Source: Martinezella lusitana
Lineage (GTDB): Bacteria; Pseudomonadota; Alphaproteobacteria; Rhizobiales; Rhizobiaceae
Assembly (NCBI RefSeq): GCF_014207095.1
Contig: NZ_JACHBG010000017.1
Coordinates: 55,327-119,326 of the forward strand
Length of the DNA: 64,000 nt
Reading direction: 5' to 3'
Shown here: positions 18,308-27,598 of the stretch, in pieces
How the letters are laid out: each line of letters starts with the position of its first letter
How positions within the stretch are numbered: the first letter of the stretch is position 1
Notes under the pieces: generated by a model
What the model was told of the DNA's origin: nothing
The model's database searches: none
The model's input: only the letters and a program-made list of their open reading frames with translations
Program-made: the position numbers and the translations under genes

Positions 18308-19516
18308 ATGACTATGCCGAAGACCATTTATGTGGCGGGTTCCTGCGATACCAAGGGTGACGAGCTGCGTTACGTCGCGGAGCTGATCAGGGCTCAAGGA
18401 ATGTCCGCAGTCCTGGTCGATCTCTCGACGGCGACGCCGTCCGGTAATGTCGACGTCGATGCGAAGACCGTCGCCGGCTTCCATCCCGGCGGTGTCCAGG
18501 CGGTCTTCACCGGAGACCGGGGTTCAGCCGTCTCGGCGATGGGCCTTGCCTTCGAACACTTCATCCTGTCGCGCAAGGACGTCGGCGGCGTCATCGGCCT
18601 TGGCGGTTCGGGAGGTACTGCGATGGTCACGCAGGCCATGCGCGTCCTGCCCGTCGGCACCCCGCGCGTGATGGTCTCGACTGTGGCCGCCGGCAATATC
18701 AGCGCCTATGTCGGCCCGAACGATATTTCCATGGTGAACTCGATTACCGACATTGCCGGGCTTAACCGCATTTCGCGAACGGTCCTGTCGAATGCCGCCA
18801 ATTCGATCGCCGGCATGGTCCGCAATCGCAAGGAGGCCGAGCAGGACGACAGGCCGTCGCTCGGCCTGACGATGTTCGGCGTCACCACACCTTGCATCAC
18901 CCAGGTTGTCGAGCAGTTGCGCGACCAGTACGAGTGCCTGGTGTTTCACGCGACCGGCATCGGTGGTCAGTCGATGGAAAAGCTTGCCGCGTCCGGCTAT
19001 CTGGCCGGGGTCCTGGATATCACCACGACCGAAGTATGCGACCTGCTGTTTGACGGCATTCTGCCGGCGACGGAAGAGCGTTTCGGCTTCCTGGCGCAAC
19101 TGCCGCTGCCTTATGTCGGCTCCTGCGGCGCACTGGACATGGTCAATTTCGCCGGCATCGACACCGTTCCGGAGAAGTATCGCCAGCGCAATCTCTATGT
19201 GCACAACCCGCAGATCACGCTGATGCGCACGACGGTCGAGGAAAACGTGGCGATGGGCAAGTGGATAGGCGAGCGGCTGAACCGCAGCATTGGTCCAGTG
19301 CGCTTCCTACTGCCCCTCGGAGGGGTGTCGCTTCTGGACGCTCCAGGCCAACCGTTCCACGACCCCGAAGCAAACGCCGCGCTGTTCGACGCCATCGAAA
19401 GCACGGTGCAGCAGACCCAGGACCGCCGGGTGCTTCGGGTGCCGCATGCAATCAATTCCCCGGAGTTCTGCTCCGAAGCCGTTCGACACTTCCACGAAAT
19501 CAGCACGAGGCGTTAG
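18308..19516 (+). CDS. Tm-1-like ATP-binding domain protein (UPF0261)
   Basis: 402 residues of the UPF0261/PF06792 family: KTIYVAGSCDTKGDEL at the N-terminus, GGVIGLGGSGGTAMVTQAMRVLPVG (about 95-119), MVSTVAAGNISAYVG and FGVTTPCITQVVEQL. This is the bacterial counterpart of the N-terminal half of tomato Tm-1, whose C-terminal half matches the very next gene (19518). The family binds ATP; its cellular reaction is not established. GAGGAGG precedes the ATG. Lying between an importer and the TIM-barrel partner, it probably processes the imported compound. Confidence 0.88.
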   Translation: MTMPKTIYVAGSCDTKGDELRYVAELIRAQGMSAVLVDLSTATPSGNVDVDAKTVAGFHPGGVQAVFTGDRGSAVSAMGLAFEHFILSRKDVGGVIGLGGSGGTAMVTQAMRVLPVGTPRVMVSTVAAGNISAYVGPNDISMVNSITDIAGLNRISRTVLSNAANSIAGMVRNRKEAEQDDRPSLGLTMFGVTTPCITQVVEQLRDQYECLVFHATGIGGQSMEKLAASGYLAGVLDITTTEVCDLLFDGILPATEERFGFLAQLPLPYVGSCGALDMVNFAGIDTVPEKYRQRNLYVHNPQITLMRTTVEENVAMGKWIGERLNRSIGPVRFLLPLGGVSLLDAPGQPFHDPEANAALFDAIESTVQQTQDRRVLRVPHAINSPEFCSEAVRHFHEISTRR

Positions 19517-19517
19517 T

Positions 19518-20351
19518 ATGAAGTTCAAAAGAAGTCAGTTGCTGGAAAAGTTCCGCCAGCAGATCAACGCAAAAATTCCCATTATCGGCGGCGGCGCCGG
19601 TACCGGCCTTTCGGCCAAGTGCGAGGAAGCCGGCGGCATCGATCTGATCGTCATCTATAATTCCGGCCGTTACCGTATGGCCGGAAGAGGCTCGCTCGCC
19701 GGTCTTCTCGCCTATGGCAACGCCAACGAGATCGTGCTCGACATGGCCCGTGAGGTGCTACCCGTCGTCAAGCACACCCCGGTTCTTGCCGGCGTGAACG
19801 GTACGGATCCATTCTGCAATTTCGACCATTTTCTCGACGAGCTGAAAGGGCTGGGATTTGCTGGCATCCAGAACTTCCCGACTGTCGGTCTGATCGACGG
19901 CACCTTCAGAGCCAATCTCGAAGAGACCGGTATGGGTTATGCCCTGGAAGTTGAGCTCGTCCGGCTGGCGCGCAGCAAGGACTTGCTGACGACGCCCTAT
20001 GTTTTTTCGGTCGAAGACGCTCGTGCGATGACCGAAGCCGGCGCAGACATCGTTGTTGCCCATATGGGACTGACGACGGGCGGAGCGATCGGCGCCGACA
20101 CCGCGCTGACCTTGGAGGCATGCGTGGAGGAGGTCAATGCGATCGCCGCCGCAGCCCGGAGCGTCAATCCGGACATCATCGTCCTTTGCCATGGCGGTCC
20201 GATCGCCGAACCGGAGGATGCCCGCTACATTCTGGAGCGGTGCCCGGGTTGCCATGGCTTCTATGGTGCTTCCAGCATGGAGCGCCTGCCGGTGGAAAAA
20301 GCGCTCGTCGAACAGACGAGAGCCTTCAAAAATCTTGTCATCAAACATTAG
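19518..20351 (+). CDS. Tm-1 C-terminal-type TIM-barrel protein (PEP hydrolase family)
   Basis: 277 residues, PF09370 (phosphoenolpyruvate hydrolase-like TIM barrel): PIIGGGAGTGLSAKCEEAGGIDLIVIYNSGRYRMAGRGSLAG spans about 15-56. GVNGTDPF, GFAGIQNFPTVGLIDG and ADIVVAHMGLTTGG are family hallmarks, and CPGCHGFYGASSMERLPVE closes the barrel. ATG 19518 starts 1 base after the previous stop; the longer reading frame upstream only overlaps the Tm-1-like gene. The pair UPF0261 plus this barrel occurs fused in plants (Tm-1) and split here. The chemical function is unproven. Confidence 0.87.
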   Translation: MKFKRSQLLEKFRQQINAKIPIIGGGAGTGLSAKCEEAGGIDLIVIYNSGRYRMAGRGSLAGLLAYGNANEIVLDMAREVLPVVKHTPVLAGVNGTDPFCNFDHFLDELKGLGFAGIQNFPTVGLIDGTFRANLEETGMGYALEVELVRLARSKDLLTTPYVFSVEDARAMTEAGADIVVAHMGLTTGGAIGADTALTLEACVEEVNAIAAAARSVNPDIIVLCHGGPIAEPEDARYILERCPGCHGFYGASSMERLPVEKALVEQTRAFKNLVIKH

Positions 20352-20360
20352 GAGGGGAAT

Positions 20361-20798
20361 GTGGCCAAGGCATATGCAAGTGCGGTGATCGATGCGCCGA
20401 TTGAAACCGTGTGGAAACTTGTGCGCGATTTCAACGGCCTGCCGAATTGGCATCCGGCCATTGCGAAAAGCGAAATCGAGGGTGGGCATAGCAGCGGCGA
20501 TGTCGGCTGCATCCGCTCGTTCTATCTCACGGATGGCGCGCATGTGCGCGAACAGTTGCTCGCGCTCAGCGACGTTGATCATTCGCTGTCCTACAGCTTC
20601 GTGAAGCCGGCATTTCCGGTGAAGAACTATATTGCAGGGATCCGATTGCTCCCGATCACGGAAGGGAACCGCACATTCGCGGAATGGACGGCTAGTTTCG
20701 ACGAAGAGCCCGAAGATGCAGGGAAATACGTCGAGATCGTTTCCACGCACGTCTTCGCTGCCGGCTGGACAGCCCTGCAGGCCACGCTCAGCAAATAG
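20361..20798 (+). CDS. SRPBCC (START-like) domain protein
   Basis: 145 residues from a GTG start with an outstanding AGGAGGGG site. It is a helix-grip fold of the polyketide-cyclase/PYR group (PF10604): ASAVIDAPIETVWKLVRDFNGLPNWHPAI (about 6-34), DVGCIRSFYL and REQLLALSDVDHSLSYSF. Such proteins bind hydrophobic small molecules, and some are cyclases or ketone reductases' partners. It is the last gene of the BMP-Tm-1 operon, 9 bases after the barrel gene, and is followed by a terminator at 20843. Confidence 0.85.
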   Translation: MAKAYASAVIDAPIETVWKLVRDFNGLPNWHPAIAKSEIEGGHSSGDVGCIRSFYLTDGAHVREQLLALSDVDHSLSYSFVKPAFPVKNYIAGIRLLPITEGNRTFAEWTASFDEEPEDAGKYVEIVSTHVFAAGWTALQATLSK

Positions 20799-20842
20799 AC
20801 GAGCGCCTAGGCGCCACCAAAATCGGCGTCATGAAAATTCTG

Positions 20843-20876
20843 GCGGAGCGCTTTAGAACACGCTCCGCTTTCTTTA
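20843..20876 (+). terminator. Intrinsic terminator of the BMP/Tm-1/SRPBCC operon
   Basis: GCGGAGCG (20843-20850) pairs with CGCTCCGC (20861-20868) around a 10-base loop and is followed by TTTCTTTA. It lies 45 bases after the SRPBCC stop codon. Confidence 0.85.
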
Positions 20877-20925
20877 CGGGCAGGCCTCTGTCCCGTTTCT
20901 CAGCGCACGATGTTCCTCGGCCGGA

Positions 20926-21330
20926 TCACGCCGGTTCGACATAGCGCCCCTTGAAGAAGATCAGGGGCTGCTGTTCGTTCTCCGATTGAGCGACGCTCAT
21001 GTCGTTCACCAGCCCGATCACGATGCGATGGTCGCCGGCCAGATGTTCTTCGTAAAGCGTGCAATCGACCCAAGCGAGAGATCCTTCGATGACCGGATTG
21101 CCTGAAGTCGTTCCGCTCCAGGCGACGCCTTGCCACTTGTCACCTAAGGCATTGGAAATTTCCCTTTGTCCTGACGCTAGAATATTGACCGAAAAGATGC
21201 CCGCAGCTCGGATCTTCAGCCAACTCGTCGAGCTGTGCATGACGCTGAAGGAGACCAAAGGCGGCTCCAGCAAAAGGCTATGGAACGACTGGCAGGTAAA
21301 CCCCACAGGTTGCCCCTCCGATATCCGCTT
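20926..21330 (-). pseudogene. Flavin reductase domain protein, N-terminally truncated
   Basis: Leftward remnant encoding the C-terminal two thirds of a flavin reductase (PF01613): GFTCQSFHSLLLEPPLVSFSV, SVNILASGQREIS and HRIVIGLVNDM. A normal member has about 40 further N-terminal residues (the SGVTVVT region), which are missing. The frame upstream of about 21330 instead overlaps remnants of a different gene on the other strand. The functional enzyme would supply reduced FMN/FAD to a monooxygenase; this copy is probably dead. Confidence 0.65.
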
Positions 21331-21342
21331 GCCTATTGGATC

Positions 21343-21943
21343 GCCCATCGGTCGCCGGTGCGTCAAAGGCGCTTCCTCGTGCTCATATTGACGTCGTTCT
21401 GGACGAGTTCGCTGGTCAAGAATTTTGCCTGGCTGGTCCGGCTCGGCCGCAACGGGCCGTTCTCCAACCTGCTGCACTATCTGGGCATGCCGGGGGAGGG
21501 AACGTTCTGTTCAATCGAGGTACAGTGATATTCGCGATGACGCATACGCTGCTGCCGCTTGCCGTCATCATCATGTTTCCCGTTCTCAATGCGTAAACCG
21601 CAGCCTGGTGTCGGCGGCCCGAACATTGGGTGAAGGCGGCGCGCAGACATTCTGGCGCGTCTATTTTCCGCTGACCATGCGCGGCGTGGCAACCGCTGGC
21701 CTGCTGGTTTTCATTGTGGCGCTTTCGCTCTTCATCACGCCGGCGCTGCTTGGCGGCCCAGCTCAGACCATGATCGGCCAGCTGGTCATCGAGCATATCA
21801 ACTCCTATCAAAACTGGCGCGTGGGCAGTGCGCTTGCCGTCCTGCCTACACTTATGACCATGCTTGCCGTCTTCGCCGGCGATTGGTTGCTTTCGCTGTC
21901 GTCGGCCATGGGAGGGCGGTTCGAAGCTGCAGGGATGGGATGA
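21343..21943 (+). pseudogene. ABC transporter permease (PotB type), frameshifted
   Basis: Rightward remnant of a spermidine/putrescine-type permease spread over three frames. FLVLILTSFWTSSLVKNFAWLV (from about 21370) continues in another frame as VIFAMTHTLLPLAVIIMFPVLNA, stopping at 21596. It resumes in a third as SLVSAARTLGEGGAQTFWRVYFPLT (the EAA-loop) and runs to a stop at 21943. At least two frameshifts (near 21500 and 21595) and loss of the N-terminus are required, so it is non-functional. Confidence 0.75.
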
Positions 21944-21949
21944 TGTGTT

Positions 21950-22058
21950 CATGCAGGTCAGTCCGACACTTGCGGCCGCGTCGACGGTCATTCTGGCAAT
22001 CGTAACGCTGCTATTCCTGACCATGGAGCTCCTGCAGCGCAAGCAGCCATCGCAATAG
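21950..22058 (+). pseudogene. C-terminal scrap of a second ABC permease
   Basis: The frame reads QVSPTLAAASTVILAIVTLLFLTMELLQRK and then stops, which is the last helix and tail of a PotC-type permease. It directly follows the broken PotB-type remnant, so the two were once an operon and most of this second gene has been deleted. Confidence 0.6.
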
Positions 22059-22180
22059 GACGCGACGGCGCTGCCTGGGAACAGCGCGACAACAATGATA
22101 AGTCGACCCCATCTATGGATGGGGCCGGCTTTTGGCGTTGATACCGGATCAGCGCACGAAATGCGCGAGCTGCTTGCCGC

Positions 22181-23533
22181 TTAGTGAGCCGCGACAGTCC
22201 AGAAATAGTAGGCGAGCGGGATGGCAAGAAGATACATGCCGATCGACACCTGTTTTGCCTCGCCAGACAGCACTTTGACGATGACGTAGAACAGCAGGCC
22301 TCCGGCAATGCCGGTCCCGAAACTGTTTGAAACCAAGGTCAGCAAGACCATCATCAGGGCGGAGAGACCGTCTGAGAAGTTCTCGAGATCGACTTTCTTC
22401 AGAGCGCCGAACATCGACATGCCGACGAGGATCAGAGCCGGTGCGGTGGCGGCTGCCGGGATCATCAGCGCGATGGGAGTGAAGAGCAGGGTGAGGGCGA
22501 ACAGAGCCGCCGTTGCGATGGAGGCAAGGCCGGTGCGGCCACCTACTTCGGCGCCAGTGGCGGATTCGACAAGCGCCGTGGCTGAGGGAATACCAAGCAA
22601 AGGGCTGATCGTTGCGGCAATGGAGTCGACCAGGAAAGGCTTGCCAAGATCCTTCATATTGCCGGCTTCGTCAACCAGACCGGCCTTTGCACCGACAGCG
22701 AGCGTCGTGCCCAGCGTCGAGAAGAATTCCGAGGCGAAGAAGGCGAAGAGATAGGGGAAATATTGGATCTTGAGCGCGCCGAAGAAGTCGAGCTGCAGAC
22801 CGATTTCGGAGATGCCGTGCGGTACGCCGAAAAATGTGGTCGGGAGCTTCGTGACGCCAAGTGGAATGCCGAGCAGCGTGCTGCCCAGAATGGCCCAAAG
22901 GATCGGTCCCGGCACTTTGCGCCCGCGCAAAAAGACGGCCAGGAAAATCCCGAAAACGGCGATGATGGCCTGTCCTGAGCTGAAGGATCCGAGCATGAGC
23001 GCATGGCTCTTGGCGTTGACGTCAACCAGCCCCGCATTCTTGAAGCCAAGAAGGGCGATGAACAATCCGATGGCCGCGCCCAAGCCGAGCTTGATCTGGG
23101 CTGGCACCATGCGGGTAATGACCTGGCGCACACCCAACACGGTCAAAAGCACGAAAATGACGCTCGACCAGAACGAGATGGCAAGACCGGTCTGCCACGG
23201 AATATGTTCCACAGCCGCCATTGTCGGCCCGACCAGAACCGAGCCGCCGATACCGGGGCCAACCACGAAGGGCATGTTGGCATAGAGCGCCATGAACAGT
23301 GTCGCCCCGATGATGACGAGGATGGCAGCCGTCGTCGCGGCCGCGCGATCGATACCGCCAGCCGAAAGCAGGGACGGAATCACCACGAGTAGATAGGCGG
23401 CGGCAAGGAAGGAGGTAATGCCGGCAATCACCTCCGTTTTCGTATTGGTATTGCGTTCACGCATGCGGAAATAAGTCTTCCACCACACTTCCGATGCTTC
23501 GCTTGGCTGCACAACATTCATGTTTGAGGCCAT
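22181..23533 (-). CDS. NCS2 (AzgA-type) purine permease
   Basis: 450 residues, about 12-14 membrane helices. AzgA/GhxP branch features are visible: RNTNTKTEVIAGITSFLAAAYLLVVIPSLL near the N-terminus, FVVGPGIGGSVL, FFASEFFSTLGTTLAVGAKAG (about 255-275) and PLLGIPSATALVESATGAEVGGRTGLAS, the conserved NCS2 motif with the substrate-contacting Glu. It imports adenine, guanine or hypoxanthine with protons. ATG 23533 has TTAGGAGAG upstream. It is downstream of the adenine deaminase gene, same strand and 49 bp apart: uptake and deamination of adenine in one operon under the LacI regulator. Confidence 0.92.
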   Translation of the reverse strand: MASNMNVVQPSEASEVWWKTYFRMRERNTNTKTEVIAGITSFLAAAYLLVVIPSLLSAGGIDRAAATTAAILVIIGATLFMALYANMPFVVGPGIGGSVLVGPTMAAVEHIPWQTGLAISFWSSVIFVLLTVLGVRQVITRMVPAQIKLGLGAAIGLFIALLGFKNAGLVDVNAKSHALMLGSFSSGQAIIAVFGIFLAVFLRGRKVPGPILWAILGSTLLGIPLGVTKLPTTFFGVPHGISEIGLQLDFFGALKIQYFPYLFAFFASEFFSTLGTTLAVGAKAGLVDEAGNMKDLGKPFLVDSIAATISPLLGIPSATALVESATGAEVGGRTGLASIATAALFALTLLFTPIALMIPAAATAPALILVGMSMFGALKKVDLENFSDGLSALMMVLLTLVSNSFGTGIAGGLLFYVIVKVLSGEAKQVSIGMYLLAIPLAYYFWTVAAH

Positions 23534-23582
23534 CGTATATATCTCTCCTAAGTCGGCAATCATTGCCGTGCAGCCAGTGACG

Positions 23583-25364
23583 TCAGTTTGGGCCTGCGGC
23601 CAGAAGCGGTCTGATTTGCAGTGTCGTGCCGTCTGTCAGTCCAAGGTCGGTGACGTGCGGGCCGGGATTGCATGCAAGGCTGGCTCCGACGACCGCCTTG
23701 AAGGTACGAATTGGCGGCATCCAATCGGCGAACGCGTCGGCTGCCAAGCGCAGCTTGGCGAAATCCTCGGCAACCTCGTGTGCTGGAGCATCCGACAGCA
23801 GCCCGCAGACGGGCAGGGCGAGCAGCGCCGTAACCTTGCCATCCTCAGCCGTTGCCATGCCGCCGCCGGCATCGATGACGGCGTTGGCCGCCGCGGCCAT
23901 ATCCGCGGGATTGCGGCCGAAGACCGTCAGGTTGTGGCTGTCATGCGATATTGTCGTTGCCAACGCGCCGCACCAATGGCCCCAGTCTTCCAGAATTCCG
24001 ATAACGGGCGAGGGGTCTTTTCTCCCATGGCGGTGAATAACCGCCATGAGCAGCATGTTGTCAGGCAGGACGAGCTTGCCGTCCTTTACCTCGACCGTGG
24101 CCTCTCCCCATTTTGTGAAGCGAGGGCTGACGACGGTGTTGATGCGGGCCTCGGCCATGCCAGGCAAGGCAATCTCGAAATCGGCTGCTGACAGCCTGGC
24201 AAGCTTTACCGTGTCGCGATACGCGTCCGCCCGTGCACTGCCATTGAGAACCTCCGCAAGTCTGCCGTCACTGGCAACCTCGCGCCCCGATGCGTAGACG
24301 CGATCGACCTTGATTTTTTCGAGGTCGGACAGGATGACGATATCGGCGCGTCGACCGGGAGCAATCAACCCGAGATCGTATCGATTGAGCCACATGGCAG
24401 CATTGAGCGTTGCGGCTCGAATGGCGTCGATCGGCCTCATGCCATAGCCAATAAGTCGCCTGAGAACGGAGGACATTGCTCCATCGTTCACCAGATCATC
24501 CGGGAAGACATCGTCGGTGCAGATCGTCAGCGTCTGCGGCAGATGCGGTAGTGTCTTCAGCGCTTCGATCACACCGGGCAGCACATAGTCATGGGAGCCG
24601 CGCAACTCGACGGTAAGGCCGGCGCGCAATTTCGCCAGCAGATCTTCCCCGGACGTGATCTCGTGATCGGATTGAATGCCCGCCGCGACGAAAGCCTGCA
24701 AATCAGCGCCTTCGAGGCCGCGGGCATGGCCACAGACGCGCTTGCCGCTGGCGAGCCCCGCTTCGATGACCCCGCGCATCGGCTCGCTTCGCTCAAGCAC
24801 GCCGCGCATGTTCATCACTTCGGCAACGCCCGAAATGTTCGGCCAGCTCAACATGGTCGCCATTTCGCAGGACCGGAACTCTGCACCGGCAAGTTCCAGC
24901 CCGGGCGCAGAAGGCACACAGGACGGCGCCAGGGTCAAAAAGCGCAGCGGCAGCTGCTTCGTTTCTTCCAGCGCCCAGCGGATGCCTTCGAGACCGGCGA
25001 CATTGCCAACTTCATGAGGATCCCAGCATACGGTCGTCGTACCCTGTGGGACGACGGTTTCCGCATATCGCCTCGGCGTTACCATCGAGCTTTCAACATG
25101 CATATGCGTATCGATGAATCCGGGCGCAATGAAGCGTCCCGAAGCATCAATTGTCTGTTTGGCGTCGGTCCTGCTCGCTGCAGCATGAACACTCGCAATC
25201 AGCGGACCGACAAGGCCGATATCAGCCGGCCGAATGTCCGAGGTCGCGACATCGACGATCGTACCGCCGACGATCAGGACATCGAAAGGTTCGAGCGCAA
25301 GGGCGGCCCGCACCGCGCGATCGCGCAGGTCGGATGCATGGAGATCATGGGGTTCATTCGGCAT
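23583..25364 (-). CDS. ade: Adenine deaminase
   Basis: 593 residues, normal for the AdeC/Ade amidohydrolase family, which converts adenine to hypoxanthine. Metal ligands: GFIDTHMHVESS (HxH, about 88-99), WDPHEVGN, GHARGLEG, and a C-terminal aspartate-rich region. Later conserved blocks are VVSPRFTKWGEATVEVKDGK and ISHDSHNLTVFG. Start ATG 25364 overlaps the end of the lacI-type gene by 11 bp, so translation is coupled and the upstream open frame is not part of it. With the NCS2 permease downstream this is an adenine-use operon. Confidence 0.93.
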   Translation of the reverse strand: MPNEPHDLHASDLRDRAVRAALALEPFDVLIVGGTIVDVATSDIRPADIGLVGPLIASVHAAASRTDAKQTIDASGRFIAPGFIDTHMHVESSMVTPRRYAETVVPQGTTTVCWDPHEVGNVAGLEGIRWALEETKQLPLRFLTLAPSCVPSAPGLELAGAEFRSCEMATMLSWPNISGVAEVMNMRGVLERSEPMRGVIEAGLASGKRVCGHARGLEGADLQAFVAAGIQSDHEITSGEDLLAKLRAGLTVELRGSHDYVLPGVIEALKTLPHLPQTLTICTDDVFPDDLVNDGAMSSVLRRLIGYGMRPIDAIRAATLNAAMWLNRYDLGLIAPGRRADIVILSDLEKIKVDRVYASGREVASDGRLAEVLNGSARADAYRDTVKLARLSAADFEIALPGMAEARINTVVSPRFTKWGEATVEVKDGKLVLPDNMLLMAVIHRHGRKDPSPVIGILEDWGHWCGALATTISHDSHNLTVFGRNPADMAAAANAVIDAGGGMATAEDGKVTALLALPVCGLLSDAPAHEVAEDFAKLRLAADAFADWMPPIRTFKAVVGASLACNPGPHVTDLGLTDGTTLQIRPLLAAGPN

Positions 25365-26352
25365 TTGTGTCTCCCTGGGCGATGGCCGATGGCCGCGCGG
25401 TGGATTGCCTGACAACAAGTTCTGTCGGAAAAATTCTGCTGGTACTGGTCTCGCCGGCGACGAAGGAGAGAGCGTGCACGGCAACGGCCTCAAGATCCTG
25501 ACGGACTGTCGTCAGCGGCGGCGAGACGATTTGCGCCCACATCAGGTCATCGAAACCCGTAAGCGATAGGTCAGCCGGTATACGGCAACCCCGCTCCCGA
25601 ACGGCGAGCGCGAAGCCGATGGCCAGCGCATCATAGGCGGCCGCACAGGCTGTGAAGCGAGTGACGTCAAGTTCGCGGCCGAGAGCGCATCCCGCCTCGA
25701 AAGTAGCGTCGCTATGCGTCAACGTCGGCTCGATACCGGCCGAACGGAATATCTCGCATATTCCTCCGACACGCTCGCTTGCCACCAATGCATTCTCCGG
25801 GCCAGCAAGCACAAGAAGCTTGTCATGACCAAGCGCAAGCAGATGCTGCGCGATCTTGCGGCCGCCTTCGCGGTGATCGCTCGCGGCGACATTGCCACCG
25901 GTGACCGCGCTGTCGATCACGGCAACAGGAACTGCAACGCTCTCTGGCATAACGGTCGTACCGCGCGTCGGTATGACGATCAGGGCGTCGACGCCGCGCG
26001 CGATCATATTCCTGATCTCGAAATCCTGTTGCTGCGGATCACCCTGACTGTCGCCGATGAGAACGGCAAGGCCGCGCTGCTTGGCCGCCCGCTCAATGGC
26101 CTGGGCGAAGGTTGGAAACAAGGGTTGACCGATGTTCGGAACGAGCAGTCCGACCGTATTGCTTTTGCCCGTGCGCAGCGCGCGCGCCGTATGATCCGGC
26201 ACGTAGCTCAGCCTGTCTGCCTCAGCCCGGATCTGCTCGGTAAGGGCCGGAGAAACGCGCCCCTTGCCGCGCAGAGCATTGGAGACGGTCGCCGTGGACA
26301 CACCCAGCCTGTCGGCAATTTGGCGAATGGAAGAAGGGCGCGTTTCACTCAT
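25354..26352 (-). CDS. LacI-family transcription regulator of the adenine operon
   Basis: 332 residues from ATG 26352. The N-terminal HTH is SIRQIADRLGVSTATVSNALRGKGRVSPALTEQI (about 7-41), followed by the hinge helix and a periplasmic-binding-like effector domain (VGLLVPNIGQPLFPTFAQAI; GVDALIVIPTRGT; PADLSLTGFDDLMWAQIVSPPLTTVRQD). It is the first gene of an operon with adenine deaminase and the purine permease, so the effector is probably a purine. A perfect palindrome at 26375-26394, 23 bp upstream of its start, is the likely operator and implies autoregulation. Confidence 0.9.
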   Translation of the reverse strand: MSETRPSSIRQIADRLGVSTATVSNALRGKGRVSPALTEQIRAEADRLSYVPDHTARALRTGKSNTVGLLVPNIGQPLFPTFAQAIERAAKQRGLAVLIGDSQGDPQQQDFEIRNMIARGVDALIVIPTRGTTVMPESVAVPVAVIDSAVTGGNVAASDHREGGRKIAQHLLALGHDKLLVLAGPENALVASERVGGICEIFRSAGIEPTLTHSDATFEAGCALGRELDVTRFTACAAAYDALAIGFALAVRERGCRIPADLSLTGFDDLMWAQIVSPPLTTVRQDLEAVAVHALSFVAGETSTSRIFPTELVVRQSTARPSAIAQGDTNAE

Positions 26353-26374
26353 TTCGGGCTGGTCTTGATCATCG

Positions 26375-26394
26375 TTGATTAAACGATTAATCAA
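26375..26394. promoter_or_regulatory. LacI-type operator palindrome
   Basis: TTGATTAAACGATTAATCAA has perfect 8-bp arms around ACGA, with the central CG typical of LacI-family operators. It is placed just upstream of the lacI-type gene of the adenine operon. It may overlap a promoter. Confidence 0.75.
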
Positions 26395-26571
26395 GAGATG
26401 CTATTTTTGCAAGTGCTTACTTTCCAGTTTCCTAGGAAGGGGCTGACCTCAAGGGGTGCGAAAGAAACCTTACACAATACGCATGGGGCGGCACGCTTGC
26501 GTGCTGTCACCGATAAGGAGACCTCCCACCATGAAGGGAGAAGCTTCCCGTGTGAGTTCCAGAACGGCAGC

Positions 26572-27468
26572 CTATCCGAAAAACGGTGGATGCGTTTTGA
26601 TGTAGTCCCAAAGACGGTCGGCGACCGGTCCATGCGGTCGGTCGCGGCGGCGGGCGGCGGCGAGTGCGACATCGGTGCCGGGGAAATGCTGCCCAGCAAT
26701 CGAGAGCAGCCGCCCTTCGCGCAGTTCCTCCCCGATCATGAAGTGGGGCAGGTGACCCCAGGCCATGCCGCGAAGCACGATCTCCTTCTTCATTGCATGA
26801 TCGGCGACCGTGCATTGCGGTGCGCCTTCTACCACGTAGAAATTGGTCTTCGGAGTATCCCGCGCGGTGTCGCGAATGATGCACTGGGTCAGCCCGCGCA
26901 TCTGCTCGGGGGTGATTGAGGGCGAGGGCGCAAACGGCAGAAAATTCGGGGCGACGACCGGCACGAACGAGATCGTGCCGAGGTCGATCCATTCGAAGCG
27001 CGGGTCGGACTTGTCTATCCAATGGAGGATCAGGTCAGCCTCATCGAGGAGGAGCCGCTCGGATGGACCTCCGATCGTCTCGAAATGCAAGTCCAGCCGC
27101 GTGTTCGGGTAGTCACCGAAAAATCCACCCAGTAATTGCAGCCCGCCATGCAGCGGACATGTATCGCCGAGAATGACACGCAGATGTGTTTCTTCGCCCA
27201 TCGAGAGCTGGTGCGCATGCAGCCGCAAGACTTCCATTTCACCAAGCAGGGCCTGCGCCTTGCGATGAAAGGATCGTCCGGCCTCGGTCAGGCTAACCCG
27301 GTAGCCGCTGCGGTCGAGCAGCGCCACCCCAAGGGTTGCCTCGAGCTTGGCGATCGCCGCGAAGACGGCTGTGTGCGACCGGTTCAGCGCCGAGGCTGCG
27401 GCCTGGAAGCCGCCTTCGCGGGCCACCGCATCGAGACATTGGATTTCCTGGAGCGTGAAGGGCTGCAT
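26572..27468 (-). CDS. LysR-family transcription regulator
   Basis: 298 residues. The N-terminal winged HTH is LQEIQCLDAVAREGGFQAAASALNRSHTAVFAAIAKLEATLGVALLDR (about 6-53); the substrate-binding domain follows (THLRVILGDTCPLHGG; DLILHWIDKSDPRFEWIDLG). It is divergent from the hydrolase at 27599 across a 130-bp interval, the usual arrangement for a LysR regulator and its target. The effector is not deducible. AT-rich sequence around 27480-27520 is the likely binding region. Confidence 0.9.
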   Translation of the reverse strand: MQPFTLQEIQCLDAVAREGGFQAAASALNRSHTAVFAAIAKLEATLGVALLDRSGYRVSLTEAGRSFHRKAQALLGEMEVLRLHAHQLSMGEETHLRVILGDTCPLHGGLQLLGGFFGDYPNTRLDLHFETIGGPSERLLLDEADLILHWIDKSDPRFEWIDLGTISFVPVVAPNFLPFAPSPSITPEQMRGLTQCIIRDTARDTPKTNFYVVEGAPQCTVADHAMKKEIVLRGMAWGHLPHFMIGEELREGRLLSIAGQHFPGTDVALAAARRRDRPHGPVADRLWDYIKTHPPFFG

Positions 27469-27598
27469 TGTATATTCTGATTACAATGATCTTCGAATCT
27501 TTTCAATTTTTTTCGAACGAGCGTCAAACTAGCGTCGCACTGTCTTCGGTAAACGCGCTCCACACGGAAAGCGCCAACAGCAAGTGAAGGTGCATATC

